This document shows positions 51,604-63,700 of a stretch of 64,000 nucleotides of DNA, piece after piece. The stretch is from Diadophis punctatus similis (taxonomy: Eukaryota > Chordata > Lepidosauria > Squamata > Dipsadidae), in NCBI GenBank assembly GCA_023053685.1, contig JALIGW010000002.1, positions 246,811,856 through 246,875,855 on the forward strand, written 5' to 3'. Within the stretch, counting starts at the first letter, position 1. Each line of letters starts with the position of its first letter. The position numbers and the translations under genes were made by a program. The notes under the pieces were generated by a model. That model was not told the origin of the DNA. It saw nothing but the letters and a program-made list of their open reading frames with translations, and searched no databases.

Positions 51604-51732
51604 CAATTTCTCAACCTCAACAACTTGAATATGCCTGGACTTCAACTCCCAAAATTCCCTAGACAGCTTTGCTTTGAATTCTGGGAGTTGAAGTCCAGGC
51701 ACCTTAAAAGTTGCTGAGATTGAGAAATATTG
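51604..51732. mobile_element. Foldback MITE
   Basis: caatttctcaacctcaacaa pairs with ttgctgagattgagaaatat. The inner arms are tggacttcaactcccaaaatt and aattctgggagttgaagtcca. Confidence 0.75.
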
Positions 51733-51831
51733 CTGTACACTTGTTGGTTATCAAGTCTAAAGTAGACTTGTTGTGGAAGATGATATTCCTTGTGCTCTTG
51801 CAAAGACTGGCCCGAGAATTTCTGATCTGGC

Positions 51832-52051
51832 ATAATTACATATTGTTTTTGTGATTAATCGCTATGCTTTAATTATGTTCAATTTGTAACAATGAAAATA
51901 CATCCTGCATATTAGATATTTACATTATGATTCATAACAGTAGCAAAATTAGTTATGAAGTAGCAACGAAAATAATGTTATGGTTGGGGGTCACCACAAC
52001 ATGAGGAATTATATTAAGGGGTCGCGGCATTAGAAAGGTTGGGAACCACTG
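51832..52051 (-). mobile_element. SPIN (Space Invader) hAT element fragment
   Basis: In reverse orientation it carries the known SPIN end: cagtggttcccaacctttct, aatgccgcgaccccttaata, then the ggtgaccccca block, cgttgctacttcataac, gttacaaattgaacataatt and acaaaaacaatatgtaatta. The other terminus (51832 side) is missing, so about the first 220 bp remain. SPIN is a hAT family documented as horizontally transferred among tetrapods. Confidence 0.85.
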
Positions 52052-52786
52052 CCATAGAGTAACTATCATATCAGCAAATTCTGGTTGAGACTAGTTTTTA
52101 GCGTAGCAGGGAGGGGCCTGTGATCCTAGCTCCTACCTACAGTTCCCAAGTTTCAACCTAGCTCATGAGATTAGAAATATATTGTATACAATGTATTTTT
52201 TTCACAGGCTAGCATGTCTTCTGTAGTTTCTGTAAAAACAATAGGTTCTGTTTCCCACAATCCCTCCTATTTTTTTCATACTCTCTCACACAGTCTTTCA
52301 TCCAAATGTGGTCTCAGGCTGTTTTCTACCTTCTTTCCGGGATCAAGTTTTCATAGAGGGTATTGAGTCTTCCAGGTGCTCTTTTGTGGTGGGGTCAGTC
52401 CTTTTGGAACATGTCCAGAAAGGGTGTTGGGACAGCAATGACTCAACACTGAAGTAATAGAGTTCTGAGGCTCCACAAGGATTATGATGTCATCTAACAT
52501 CTGCAGAAATAACTGGGGAAGGTAATTCAGAGTTTTGCCACAGGGGGTCATATGCATTTTCTTAACACCCAGGTCTACTACCCTCATCTAATTTCAACAA
52601 TGCTAAAAAGAGAAAGAGAGCATGTTCACACACACTTAGATTTCCATATTCATCCCACCTAATGGGGGGAAAAACTCCTTCCCCCTCCCTTTGGAGAATC
52701 TCATCTCTTCTGCAGCTGTCTTATGCTAATATAACTATCTCATTTCTTATCCTGTCCTTCACTAGTTGCATGACAATTTTAATTAT
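52052..52786. other. Intergenic, nothing recognised
   Basis: No convincing coding, terminal-repeat or tandem-repeat signal. Confidence 0.45.
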
Positions 52787-52788
52787 TA

Positions 52789-54093
52789 CCATATTTTTTG
52801 GAGTATAAGACGCACCTTTTTCCCCTAAAAAAGAGGGTGAAAATCTGGGTGCGTCTTATACACTGAATGTAGCTCCGCCCACCCGCTCCGCGCGTTGCAT
52901 TTTTGGGTAGTTCCACGCGACGGGGATCCTCACTTCCACATGTAGCCTGATTCCCGAAGCGTCCCAGGAAAGTGTGTTGAAAGCCTTTTAAACGAAAGAG
53001 TTTTAAGGTGGCAGATTTCCCTCCGTGTTTGGTGGCAGATTCCCCTCCCCAGTTTCAAACAGGGTGCCTGAAACACGAGGATCCTGGAGGAAAGCGTTTT
53101 AAGGTGGCAGATTCCCCTCCCCGGTTGCAAACAGGGTGCCTGAAAAGCGAGGATCCTGGAGGAAAGCGTTTTAAGGTGGCAGATTCCCCTCCCCGGTTGA
53201 AAACAGGGTGCCTGAAATGCGAGGATCCTGGAGGAAATAGTTTTAAGGTGGCAGATTTCCCTCCTTGTTTGGTGGCAGATTCCCCTCCCCGGTTGCAAAC
53301 AGGGTGCCTGAAACGCGAGGATCCTGGAGGAAAGCGTTTTAAGGTGGCAGATTTCCCTCCTTGTTTGGTGGCAGATTCCCCTCCCCAGTTGCAAACAGGG
53401 TGCCTGAAACGCAAGGATCCTGGAGGAAACAGTTTTAAGGTGGCAGATTCCCCTCCCCAAACAGTAGGTAGGAAGAGGGGGGGCGTTTCAGGAGTGGAGC
53501 CAAGTCTGTCTTCTGCCCCCATGAAAATCATACCCCACCACACCCCACCCACTCCAGTTAAATTCCATCCCAATTTCTGCATCAACAGATGCATGATAAA
53601 ACAGAAAATCTGATTAAAGATTTGAAGAATATGTGCTTTAAAGAAATCTCATTATTCTTCTAATTTTTCCTAGTATTACCTGAGGAGGCTTTTCTTGGGA
53701 AATTTAGTTAGTCACCTTATACAAATAAACTGACCACTTCCATAGCAGGAATCTGAGATTTACCTTATGCAACAAAAATGGATTATGAAAAATCAAGGAA
53801 TATCTGCTACTAATATGTTTTATTAATAATAAAAAACACATAAGAATATACAATCATATATGACTACTTGCAATTCCTTATTCACTTCACATTTCTGTAA
53901 TCTTAGAAAGCAAAATTCATTTTTGTTGTTAGAACAGATAAAAAGATCTGTGCTTCTCGTTATCAAAATCCAAGTGGAAGTGAGGACCCTGCTAATCCTG
54001 ATGCTGGTAGGCAGAGGCAGAATTCTTGTTTTCCTCCCCCAAAATTAAGGTGCGTCTTATATTCCGGTGCGTCTTATACTCCGAAAAATACGG
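52789..54093. mobile_element. MITE with CCGTATTTTTCGG termini carrying a minisatellite
   Basis: Ends CCATATTTTTTGGAGTATAA and TTATACTCCGAAAAATACGG, TA-flanked, 1305 bp. The interior includes the minisatellite at 53004-53455 and AT-rich unique sequence. Confidence 0.8.
53004..53455. repeat. 72/96-bp minisatellite
   Basis: Unit starts aaggtggcagattcccctcc at about 53005, 53101, 53173, 53245, 53341 and 53437. The 96-bp versions carry an extra 24-bp ttggtggcag sub-unit. Because 72, 96 and 24 divide by three, long frames stay open on both strands. Confidence 0.92.
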
Positions 54094-54172
54094 TAATTTG
54101 TTTATTTTACTGCTTGATGATTATGTTAGAATTTAATTTCATTAGTTCTGCACTATTCATAAGTTTATTTGG

Positions 54173-54410
54173 GAGCCGAGGTGGTGCAGTGGTTAGAGTG
54201 CAGCACTGCAGGCTACTTCAGCTGATTGCTAGCTGCAGTTCAGCAGTTCAAATCTCACCAGGCTCAAGGTTGACATCAGCCTTCCGAGGTGGGTAAAATG
54301 AGGAACCAGATTGTTGAGGGCAATATGCTGACTCTGTAAACTGCTTAGAGAGGGCTGTAAAAGCACTATGAAGCGGTATATAAGTCTAAGTGCTATTGCT
54401 ATTGCTATTG
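54173..54410 (+). mobile_element. Sauria-type SINE
   Basis: Near full length, gagccgaggtggtgcagtgg to tgctattgctattgctatt. Ends just past the gene C poly(A) region. Confidence 0.88.
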
Positions 54411-54430
54411 TTTCATTTGATTTTAAATAA

Positions 54431-54436
54431 TTTATT
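54431..54436 (-). terminator. Candidate poly(A) signal of gene C
   Basis: AATAAA on the minus strand, 90 nt past the stop codon of gene C. Confidence 0.5.
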
Positions 54437-54525
54437 TGTCAAACTGATGCAAAGGAAGCATACAAGCCCAATAATAACTGCATTGAAAAAATAAATGTCA
54501 TGGACCCTAAGAAACAGTTTTAATA

Positions 54526-55430
54526 TTACTTCCTTATTTTTACTATTAGATGTTCCTTGGTGTTTAGATCTGGCCTCAGGATGATAATGTAGCATTTGGG
54601 GAAGAAGATGCAGCCCAGCAATCCAGCACTGGAGGCCAAGATGGAGAAGACCTGCACAGTCACCATGGACTTTCCTTTGGTGCTCAGGTAGATTGGCAGG
54701 AAGGAGATCCAGACACTGCAAAAGATCAGCATGCTGAAGGTGATTAGCCGGGCTTCGTTGAAGGCCCCAGGAAGGTTCCTGGCCAGGAAAGCTACAATGA
54801 AGCAAATGGCAGCTAGGAAACACATATAGCCAAGGACAACATAAAACATGGTGACAGAGCCTTCTTCGCATTGAAGGATGATCTCTCCAGGCTGGGAGTG
54901 AAGGTCAGCGTTAGGGAATGGGGGAGAAACTCCAAGCCAGATGGAGCAGATGATAATTTGTCCAGCAGAACAAAAAAGGATGATGGAGTTGGCCAAACCC
55001 TTCCCCAACCATCTTCTCACCCTGTTCCCTGGTTTTGTGGCCAGGAATGCTAGGACCACCGTGATTGTTTTGGCCAACACAGAAGACACAGCTACTGAGA
55101 AGACGATGCTGAATACTGTTTGTCGGAGAAGGCAGGTGGCTTTCCTTGGTTGACCAATGAAGAGAAAGGAGGACAAGAAGCATAGCATGAGGGAAACCAA
55201 GAGGATGTAGGAGAGATCCCGGTTGTTGGCTTTGACAATAGGGGTCTCTAGGTATTTAAGGAATATGATTAAAGCAAAGCCCGTTGTTAGAAACAAGAGT
55301 AGGGCAAAAGAGACCAGGATGATGCCGAGATCTTCTTCATAAGACAGGAAAGTTATAACTTTTGGGATACATTGTATTTGGTTCTGGGTTGGAAATTGGT
55401 CGTCTGGGCACTTGGTGCATTTTTCAGTAT
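54526..55430 (-). CDS. Gene C exon 6 (seven-helix domain)
   Basis: Acceptor cttttctcag; [14 protein letters not shown] start; 905 nt to stop. Helix 1 has TTGF. No disruption. Confidence 0.93.
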
Positions 55431-57259
55431 CTGAGAAAAGAAAGAAAGAAATATTCCTTTTATATCTCTTTTCATATTTCAATTAAATCTTCTTTGGATG
55501 AAAGCCGATACTGAGAGACAGGAAAGCCATAGCAAAAGGTAAACATATATATATAATGTTTGTCCGACTTCTAATTTTAAACCAAACTTTAGGCAGTGTG
55601 CAATCTAACAAAAAAGCCCCAATATATACAACGATAAAAACAAGATCAAAAAAATGAAACTCCCAAAAAGAGAGATTCTTGGCATCACAACCATCCTTCA
55701 CTCAGAGAACTCACCACAGGAAACAGGAAGTGACTACTGCATGAATAAGCCTCCTAAACCCAGGAAAAAGCAAAATGGTGCAGAAGTAGAATCTGTTTAA
55801 AGACTCCTCTAGACAAGGTTGCCCCCTGCACATCAAGCTGAAGCTGGGAGTCTAGGAGGACCCCCAAATTTTGCACCATTTCCATCCAGGGGAATGTTAT
55901 CCATCCAGAATGAGAGATGGCTTATCACTAGACCCTGCAGGGCCAAAACCAGAAGGCCATTCCAACTGACCAGAGCTGACCAAACTGACCAAAGTTGGTT
56001 CCTCTTATCCAGATCCATACTACCTCAATGTGTTTGGCATCACAACAGTAACACTAATCCCAGTTATGGATCGTGTACTGATGATACCACACCTCATGGT
56101 TCCAAATGACCTCAACTAGCAGTTTTATGTCAATGATAAAGAGGAAAGGTGAGAGACTGAAGACCTAAGGGATGGTGCATTGCAGAAACCTAGGGCCTGT
56201 ACTCTGTCCTAGAATAATATGAAACCATCAATGAAGAAAGGAGAACCATTGGAAACCATTGCCTCCCACTCCACTCCCTGAAGATAGTCTGGAAGGACAC
56301 CTTGGTTGATGCTATCAAAAACCATTGAGAGATCCAGAGGGGCCAAGATGTTTGCATATCCTCAACCAGAGCTCTCCAGAGGTCATCTTTGAGAGGAACC
56401 AGTTCAGACTCAATACTGTACCTCAGTCAGCTGGGTGTTATACCTACTAGCAGTCAGCAAGCTACCCCAGCTGACTGCTAGTTCAGCAGTTCAGCTGTTC
56501 AAATCTCACCAGGCTCAAGGTTGACTCAGCCTTTCATCCTTCTGAGGTTGGTAAAATGAGGACCCAGATTGTTGGGGGCAATATGCTGAACTCTGTAAAC
56601 CGCTTAGAGAGGGCTGTAAAGCACTATGAAGCGGTATATAAGTCTAAGTGCTATTGCTATTGCTATTGCTAAGAACCAAGTATGCCTTCAACAAACCACT
56701 GAAAAAATTTGGAGACTAGATGGAAGTTGTCTAACACAGTTTGGGCCATGTATAGATTTCTAAAAAAAGGTGTACACTGCCCCCTCATTCAAACCAGATG
56801 ACAATACCACTCTTATCTAGGAAAGTGGCATTTCTATTCCAAATGTGGACTTAGCCCAAACATTTGAGGCCCTCTGGAAATCTTTCAAGAAGTAGGGGAT
56901 CACCCAGTAAGAGGGACCCTATTCACTGGTTGCATCTTGTGTAACACCTTGATGTATTCCACTCTTACAATCTTGCTTTTTTTTAAAGTTTCATTACTGT
57001 AATCTAGTTCTGGAACATTTAATTGTTTGTTTTGTTGTATGCTGCCAAGAAATACTTTCTGTGAGATGGATGGCTGTAGAAATTTGATAGCTAGATAGAT
57101 GATAGCTAGCTAGCTAGCTAGCTGGATGGATGGATGGATGGATGGATGGATGGATGGATGGATGGATGGATGGATGGATGGATGGATGGATGGATGGATG
57201 GATGGATGGATGGATAGAGTGAGTGAGTGAGTGAGTGAGTGAGTGATTGACTGATAGAT

Positions 57260-57353
<94 letters not shown>

Positions 57354-57395
57354 CTGACTGACTGATAGATGATAGATGATAGATGATAGATAGAT

Positions 57396-57490
<95 letters not shown>

Positions 57491-57552
57491 TGATTGATTG
57501 ATTGATTGATTGATTGACTGACTGACTGATAGATGATAGATAATAGATAGAT

Positions 57553-57629
<77 letters not shown>

Positions 57630-57695
57630 ATAGATTGATTGATTGATTGACTGACTGATAGATGATAGATGATAGATGATAGATGATAGATAGAT

Positions 57696-57765
<70 letters not shown>

Positions 57766-60700
57766 AATAAATAAAGAATATATTATATATAAACAAAAAT
57801 AACATTAATTCCTAATGGAATTGAAGAAGATAAATCTAGGTTCCCCGTCTCCCTCCCATCTTTGCACAGTATTTAGTTTCTGGAAGTGAGAAAATAAAGC
57901 AATCTATTCCCATTATAGATTTAGTAACAATTTTAAATAGTGAATGATTTCCACATTGATGTTAATGGATGAATCCAGTATGCTTTCTTTCGGTGTCACC
58001 CACCTTCCTGAGTGGAGATCATTCCCTCTGGACAAAGAACACAGTCATAGCAGCAAACTGGCTCCCCTTTTCGAATCTGCTTGAAAAATCCAGGATGACA
58101 ATTTTCCACACATTGGGACTGAGGCAGAGACTAAGCAAAAAACAAAAACAAAAAAACAATGAATGCCAAAGAAATTGTATTATAACTCAACATCCAAGGA
58201 AAATGCATATAGACATGAACATTAGCCAAGTAGTTTCTGGGCTTCACTTAGGTAACTATGAAATCTCTAATTCCAAATTGTTGTAAAAAATACAAGTATA
58301 GGCAGATTCTTCATTTGGTTCTGTCCTTTTACTTCTGGCATATTAGATTGCAATAATGGACTTTTCTTCTTAATAAAGTCTGGAGGGATGGAACTGAGAA
58401 AACATTTAATCATTTAGTGACAACCAATAGGTTCCTCCTTAAAGGTAAAGGTAAAGGTTCCCCTTGCACATATGTGCTAGTCGTTCCCAACTCTAGGGGG
58501 CGGTGCTCATCTCCGTTTCAAAGCTGAAGAGCCAGCGCTGTCCGAAGACGTCTCCGTGGTCATGTGGCCGGCATGATTAAATGCCGAAGGCGCACGGAAC
58601 GCTCTTACCTTCCCACCAAAGATGGTCCTTATTTTTCTACTTACATTTTTTACAGGCTTTCGAACTGCTAGGTTGGCAGAAGCTGGGACAAGTAACAGGA
58701 GCTCACCCCATTACGCAGCACTAGGGATTCAAACTGCTAAACTGCTGACCTTTCTGATTGACAAGCTCAGCGTCTTAGCCACTGAGCCACCGCGTCCCTT
58801 AGAACTAACATGAATTCCTCCATTCTTCATACAGCCATGATTTTAAAGTATGATGATCTATTCATACTAAAGTTTGGAATAAAATTTATTCTAAATGATT
58901 TGTGCATTTCTATTGTATTAGACATTAAAAATACAGTGAAGTTTTTGATAAAGAAAGAAACTTCTCATCAGCAGGAACTGGAAAGGTTTCTTTTTTGACT
59001 AGTAAAACATTGCAAAGCTATTCCCCTTCGAAAGTTGTCCAAAAAAGCTTCCCAGTAAATATACAAAGGAAAAATTCCTTACAAATTAGAATGGTCAATC
59101 TTAAAGGAGGTGTTCTTTGTTGATTATTATTATATTCATTTGCTCAATTTATATGGCTGCCATGCTGGTCAAATAAGAGCATATCTAACTGCCTCATTTC
59201 TAGGACTGGAATGAGATGAGATGGAGATGAGATGGAGATGAGATGAGATGGAGATGAGATAGAGATGAGATGAGATGGAGATGAGATGAGATGGAGATGA
59301 GATGGAGATGAGATGAGATGAGATGGAGATGAGATGGAGATGAGATGAGATGAGATGAGATGAGATGAGATGAGATGAGATGAGATGAGATGAGATGAGA
59401 TTAGATTAGATTAGATGAGATGAGATGGAGATGAGATGAGATGGAGATGAGATGAGATGGAGATGAGATGAGATGAGATGGAGATGAGATGAGATGAGAT
59501 GAGATGAGATGAGATGAGATGGAGATGGAGATGGAGATGGAGATGGAGATGGAGATGGAGATGGAGATGGAGATGAGATGAGATGAGATGGAGATGAAAT
59601 GAGATGGAGATGAGATGGAAATGAAGGTAAAAGAGGAAATCAGGCATCCTTTGCTGCAGCACATGGGACAAGTTCCTTCTGTGGGAAAGGGATGCTTCTA
59701 AGGCCCAGTTAGGTATCCAAGAAAAATCCATTTCTGGTGAAGAACTGCAATTAGGTGACACTGACTAGCATGCAAAGGCAAATCCACATTTATTACTACT
59801 TGAATTTTGAACTCCTTTTTGCTCAGAGAGACTTCAGGTAGATAAAAATCAAGAGAAACAATTAGATTTATGGAACTGTCAAAAGAAGTGTCCTCTAACA
59901 GCCAAAGCTAAATTGCATTTCTCCCCCCAATTGCCCCATATGTGAAGGCAGTCCTTCTTGCCTTCACACATCAGGAAGGACTTTTCTTTAGGTCAAAATC
60001 ATGTTACAATGACTTCAGTTTTTAGAGTCAGGTTATTATCAGACCAACATTCTGATGTGATGTGAACTGAAATGATGTCATGTGAACTGAAAGCCTTGGG
60101 CCTCCTTCTAAGAGCAGATGGCCTATTGCACTATCCCAGCAGGGTGAAAGAAAGGCATGGAAAACTTTGACCAGGTCCGGGCTGCTTAAAACCATAAGAG
60201 AATATGGACCTGCCCTTGAAGTGGCACTGATTCCAACCAGGACAAGTTGAATCCTAATTCCAAAGTTAAATTCCCAACTGGCCTACAGGACCTCTATCCA
60301 GGCTTGATTCAGTTTCATTGTATGCCAGGGATGTCAAACACACGGCCTGTGGGCCGGATCTGACCCATGATAGGCCGCGGAGTTGGTCCCATCCTGGAGG
60401 CAGTGAGGGACTGGCCCCTGCCGCCCTGGCCATGCCCATCTAGTTGGCCACAATGACCAGGTCACACTCACCCCAGCCACCCAACGGCAAACAAAATCCC
60501 AACACGGCCTGCGATGGGATTGAGTTTGACACCCCTGTTGTATGCAGTCCAAACATGAACAGGGGAACTGCTCAATTAAATTGCTTTCTTTTTTGCTAAT
60601 TGTGGGTGTTAAAACCCTGTTCAAACTATTGGTTTGCTAATATATGAACAAGCCACAAATCAATGTTATGTGTATATTACTTTAACTGCATTGAAGGCTG

Positions 60701-63700
60701 ATTGCTATAACAGGAAGCAAGAGAGCATGCTCAGGATGATGATGGTGATTAATGTCTGTGTGGTGATTAATGTGTTTGAAGGTGTGTTCCGGAGTGCTGA
60801 CTCTCTGCTGATAAACTCTACTGCTTTACTGATGAGTAATTAACTTTGTGACTGTGTGAAATTGCTGTGAAGAGCTGCTGTGAATAGAGTAACTATCTGT
60901 GATTGTGTAGAATTGATTGTTAGCTGTAATCTTTGTTTGTTAGTTAAAACAAAGATAGGCAAGAAGAAGATTCTTCGCATTGAGTGACTTACTGTGTATG
61001 ACTTGGACTTCCTATATTGAACTTTGCTACTACATTAAGTAAACTATTTGTAAATACTAAACGTATTGTGTTTATTGACTGAATAGCATTCATATCAAAC
61101 AGCAACACCACAACCACAATCACATTTCGCTGTGTATGTGCTCAACAGCACAACTCCTTAACAGTGGCAAGGATGAATTGAGGTTATCGAAATCACAATC
61201 TTCAGCACTTGAAGGCTCTCTCACTAGTTTTATAGAGGTACCAGAATGCAAATTGGATACAAAAAAAAACCCTGATCTGTGTCCTAAAGAATTGTCATTC
61301 AGCATTCCATGTTCGACTTTGGTCAATATTACTTGAAGCCTTCCAAGCAGTCTAAGATGACTATAAGTGTTATACTCCCACATTCAGTTCTCAGTAATTC
61401 ATCTTGGTGACTCGTCTTAGCCCACTTGAGATGGGTCCTAAGGCATTGGAAAACAGAGAAAATGCAGCAATACTTCACCCACCTTATTGAGCAGCTTCAG
61501 CTTTGACAGAGTATCTTTGTCGATAATAAGTCTTTGTCTTTCAAAACTCCCCAGAATCTCTTCCATGGGTTCTTTCTTGGGATGAACCAGCCAGGTCATG
61601 ATGTCCAGATCTGCTGCTATCTCCCCATTTTGGTCCAAGTATAGTTTCTTCTGAGAAATATTGCAAAATTCGTTCTTGTTCAGAAAGGGATGAAACTAAG
61701 AATGGAACAAGCATGAATTTTAAAAGCAGAAAACTTGGTTTCTTATCTAACCTCATGGTCTTCTCACATGCAAATCATTCTTCTATAGTTGTCAAATTTG
61801 CAAATATGCTTAATTGAGAGAAGTGTTGCCACTATCTTCAAAAGCAAAAAAAACAAAAGTTCAGCAAAATATGTCAATCGTATATTGACAAAATACGTAT
61901 TGACTATGCTGGCTGGAGAATTCCGGGAGTTGAAGTCCCCAAGTCTTAAAGTTGCCAAGTTTGGACACCTCTGGCTTAAGATCTGTTCACTGTTATTCCA
62001 ATTAGATTCGTCAAATGTTTTAGCCTTTTACGTTAGAGGTAGGTTGAGGTGGTTCTCTTTTTCCGATTAGATTTTTTTATTTACTAGTTTGTCAAAGTAT
62101 AAAGTACAAAGGAAAAAAATAGTGGAAAACTAAGAAAAGGGAGAGGGAAAATAAAAGAAATATAGGGAGAAAAGGAGGGAGAAAAGGAAAGAAAAAGGCA
62201 TTGACTTCTGACTTTCTTTAGCACAGTAGAATTAATTTAATTTAATTTAATTTAATGGATTTCTATGCCGCCCACTCCCTGGGGACTCTGGGCAGCTCAC
62301 AACATGTTAGATTCCATTACAGAGTAAAATGCAATAATTAAAATATATAACAATATCAAATACAATAATTAAAAAATTGTCAGAGTCCAGACTCTGTCAT
62401 TCAGAAGGAGAAGGGGGGTCTTGGCTCTGTTTGATCAAAAGGTATAACATATCCGGATCCCAGACACTTGGGAGCCTCTTCATCGTAAGATAAGGTTTTA
62501 TGGGGGGTATCCGGATCCCAGAGACCTGGGAGCCTCTTCATCTTAAGATAAGATTTTATGGGGGGTAATTGAACGGAAGAGTGAGGCTGGGAAACTTATC
62601 CATCTGTCAAACCTACGTGGATTGATTATGCTGAACGGGGTGGGGTGTTAAGCTTAAAAGATTTGTCTTGCCCGAGGGCATTTAGACCTTGCTTTGAATT
62701 GAATAGATGTATACAGATGCAAATAAAGGAAATCCTTTTGAAAACCTTGGCTGGGCTCAAAAATATATAACAATATCAAATACAATAATTAAAAAATACA
62801 AAAAATACAAAAGTTAAAAAAAGTATCTCATTACCATCATGGGGGGAGATAGATAGATAGAAGATAGTAATATTATAACCACAACTTTTTGCTTTTACAC
62901 AACAGCACGTACAAGCCATTTCTGTAACAATCAGCCTATCTAGTTAACAAAAACAAAACAAAAACAAAATTTCATTTCATTGTGTTTTTTTTTTCATTGC
63001 AAGCACAAAATCCGGAAGCAATTTCAGAATAGAAACAAGGTTAGATACATTCTCTTCTTTGGATAAAAGAAGCAATTTGACCATCTCTGCTTCTCTGATA
63101 GTTCTCCTTTTCCTTTGGGTCCCTACTCAAAAGAAACTAAGTTTGATGGATCCTAAGTTTGATGGATACCTGCCAGGGCTGCAGCCTTGGAGCCCCCAAA
63201 CACTCTTCGCCTCCCTTCCTTCTCTTCCTGCATCTGGAGGAATAGGCAGCATTTAAGGCATGGGCCAGAGCCTTAATGGCACTGTAAATATATTGGTTGT
63301 TTGTGATCTGGATCCTGTTCCTTTTCTTTTGGGTCCCCAGTGGTGCTTTCTGGGTGCACCTTCTCCGCTCTTTGACAGAAAAGGCATGCTTTGAAAAAGA
63401 ACAGCGAAAAGACTGATCTTCGAACTGAGGTTCCACAAAGAGAATCGGTTCGTATGCATTATCTTTCCACCTTTTTTTCCCTTGAAAACGAAAGGACCAA
63501 ACACTATGGACATATCTGAAAACTTTGTGCTTTTTAATTGAATACATTCCCAAAGTTGTCGTGATCCACACTTTCCCTTCAATGGATTCTGTCAAAACTT
63601 TAAGTGTTAAATGGAATGGGAGAATTCTGTTCACAAGGGAGTCATTGTCCATGAAGTGAACAAAGACATTGACTTGTTTCCACTTTGAGATTGTGTCCCT

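Noticed and set aside
53008..53613. Open frames of 201, 179 and 176 codons on both strands
   Set aside because: They run through the 72/96-bp minisatellite. Unit lengths divisible by three keep any frame open, and no domain or start context supports a protein.
57110..57805. 231-codon minus-strand frame
   Set aside because: Translation of the compound GATA/TGGA array.
60600..61110. Possible LTR in gene C intron 4
   Set aside because: LTR-like composition, but no TG...CA pair with matching flanking repeats could be found.
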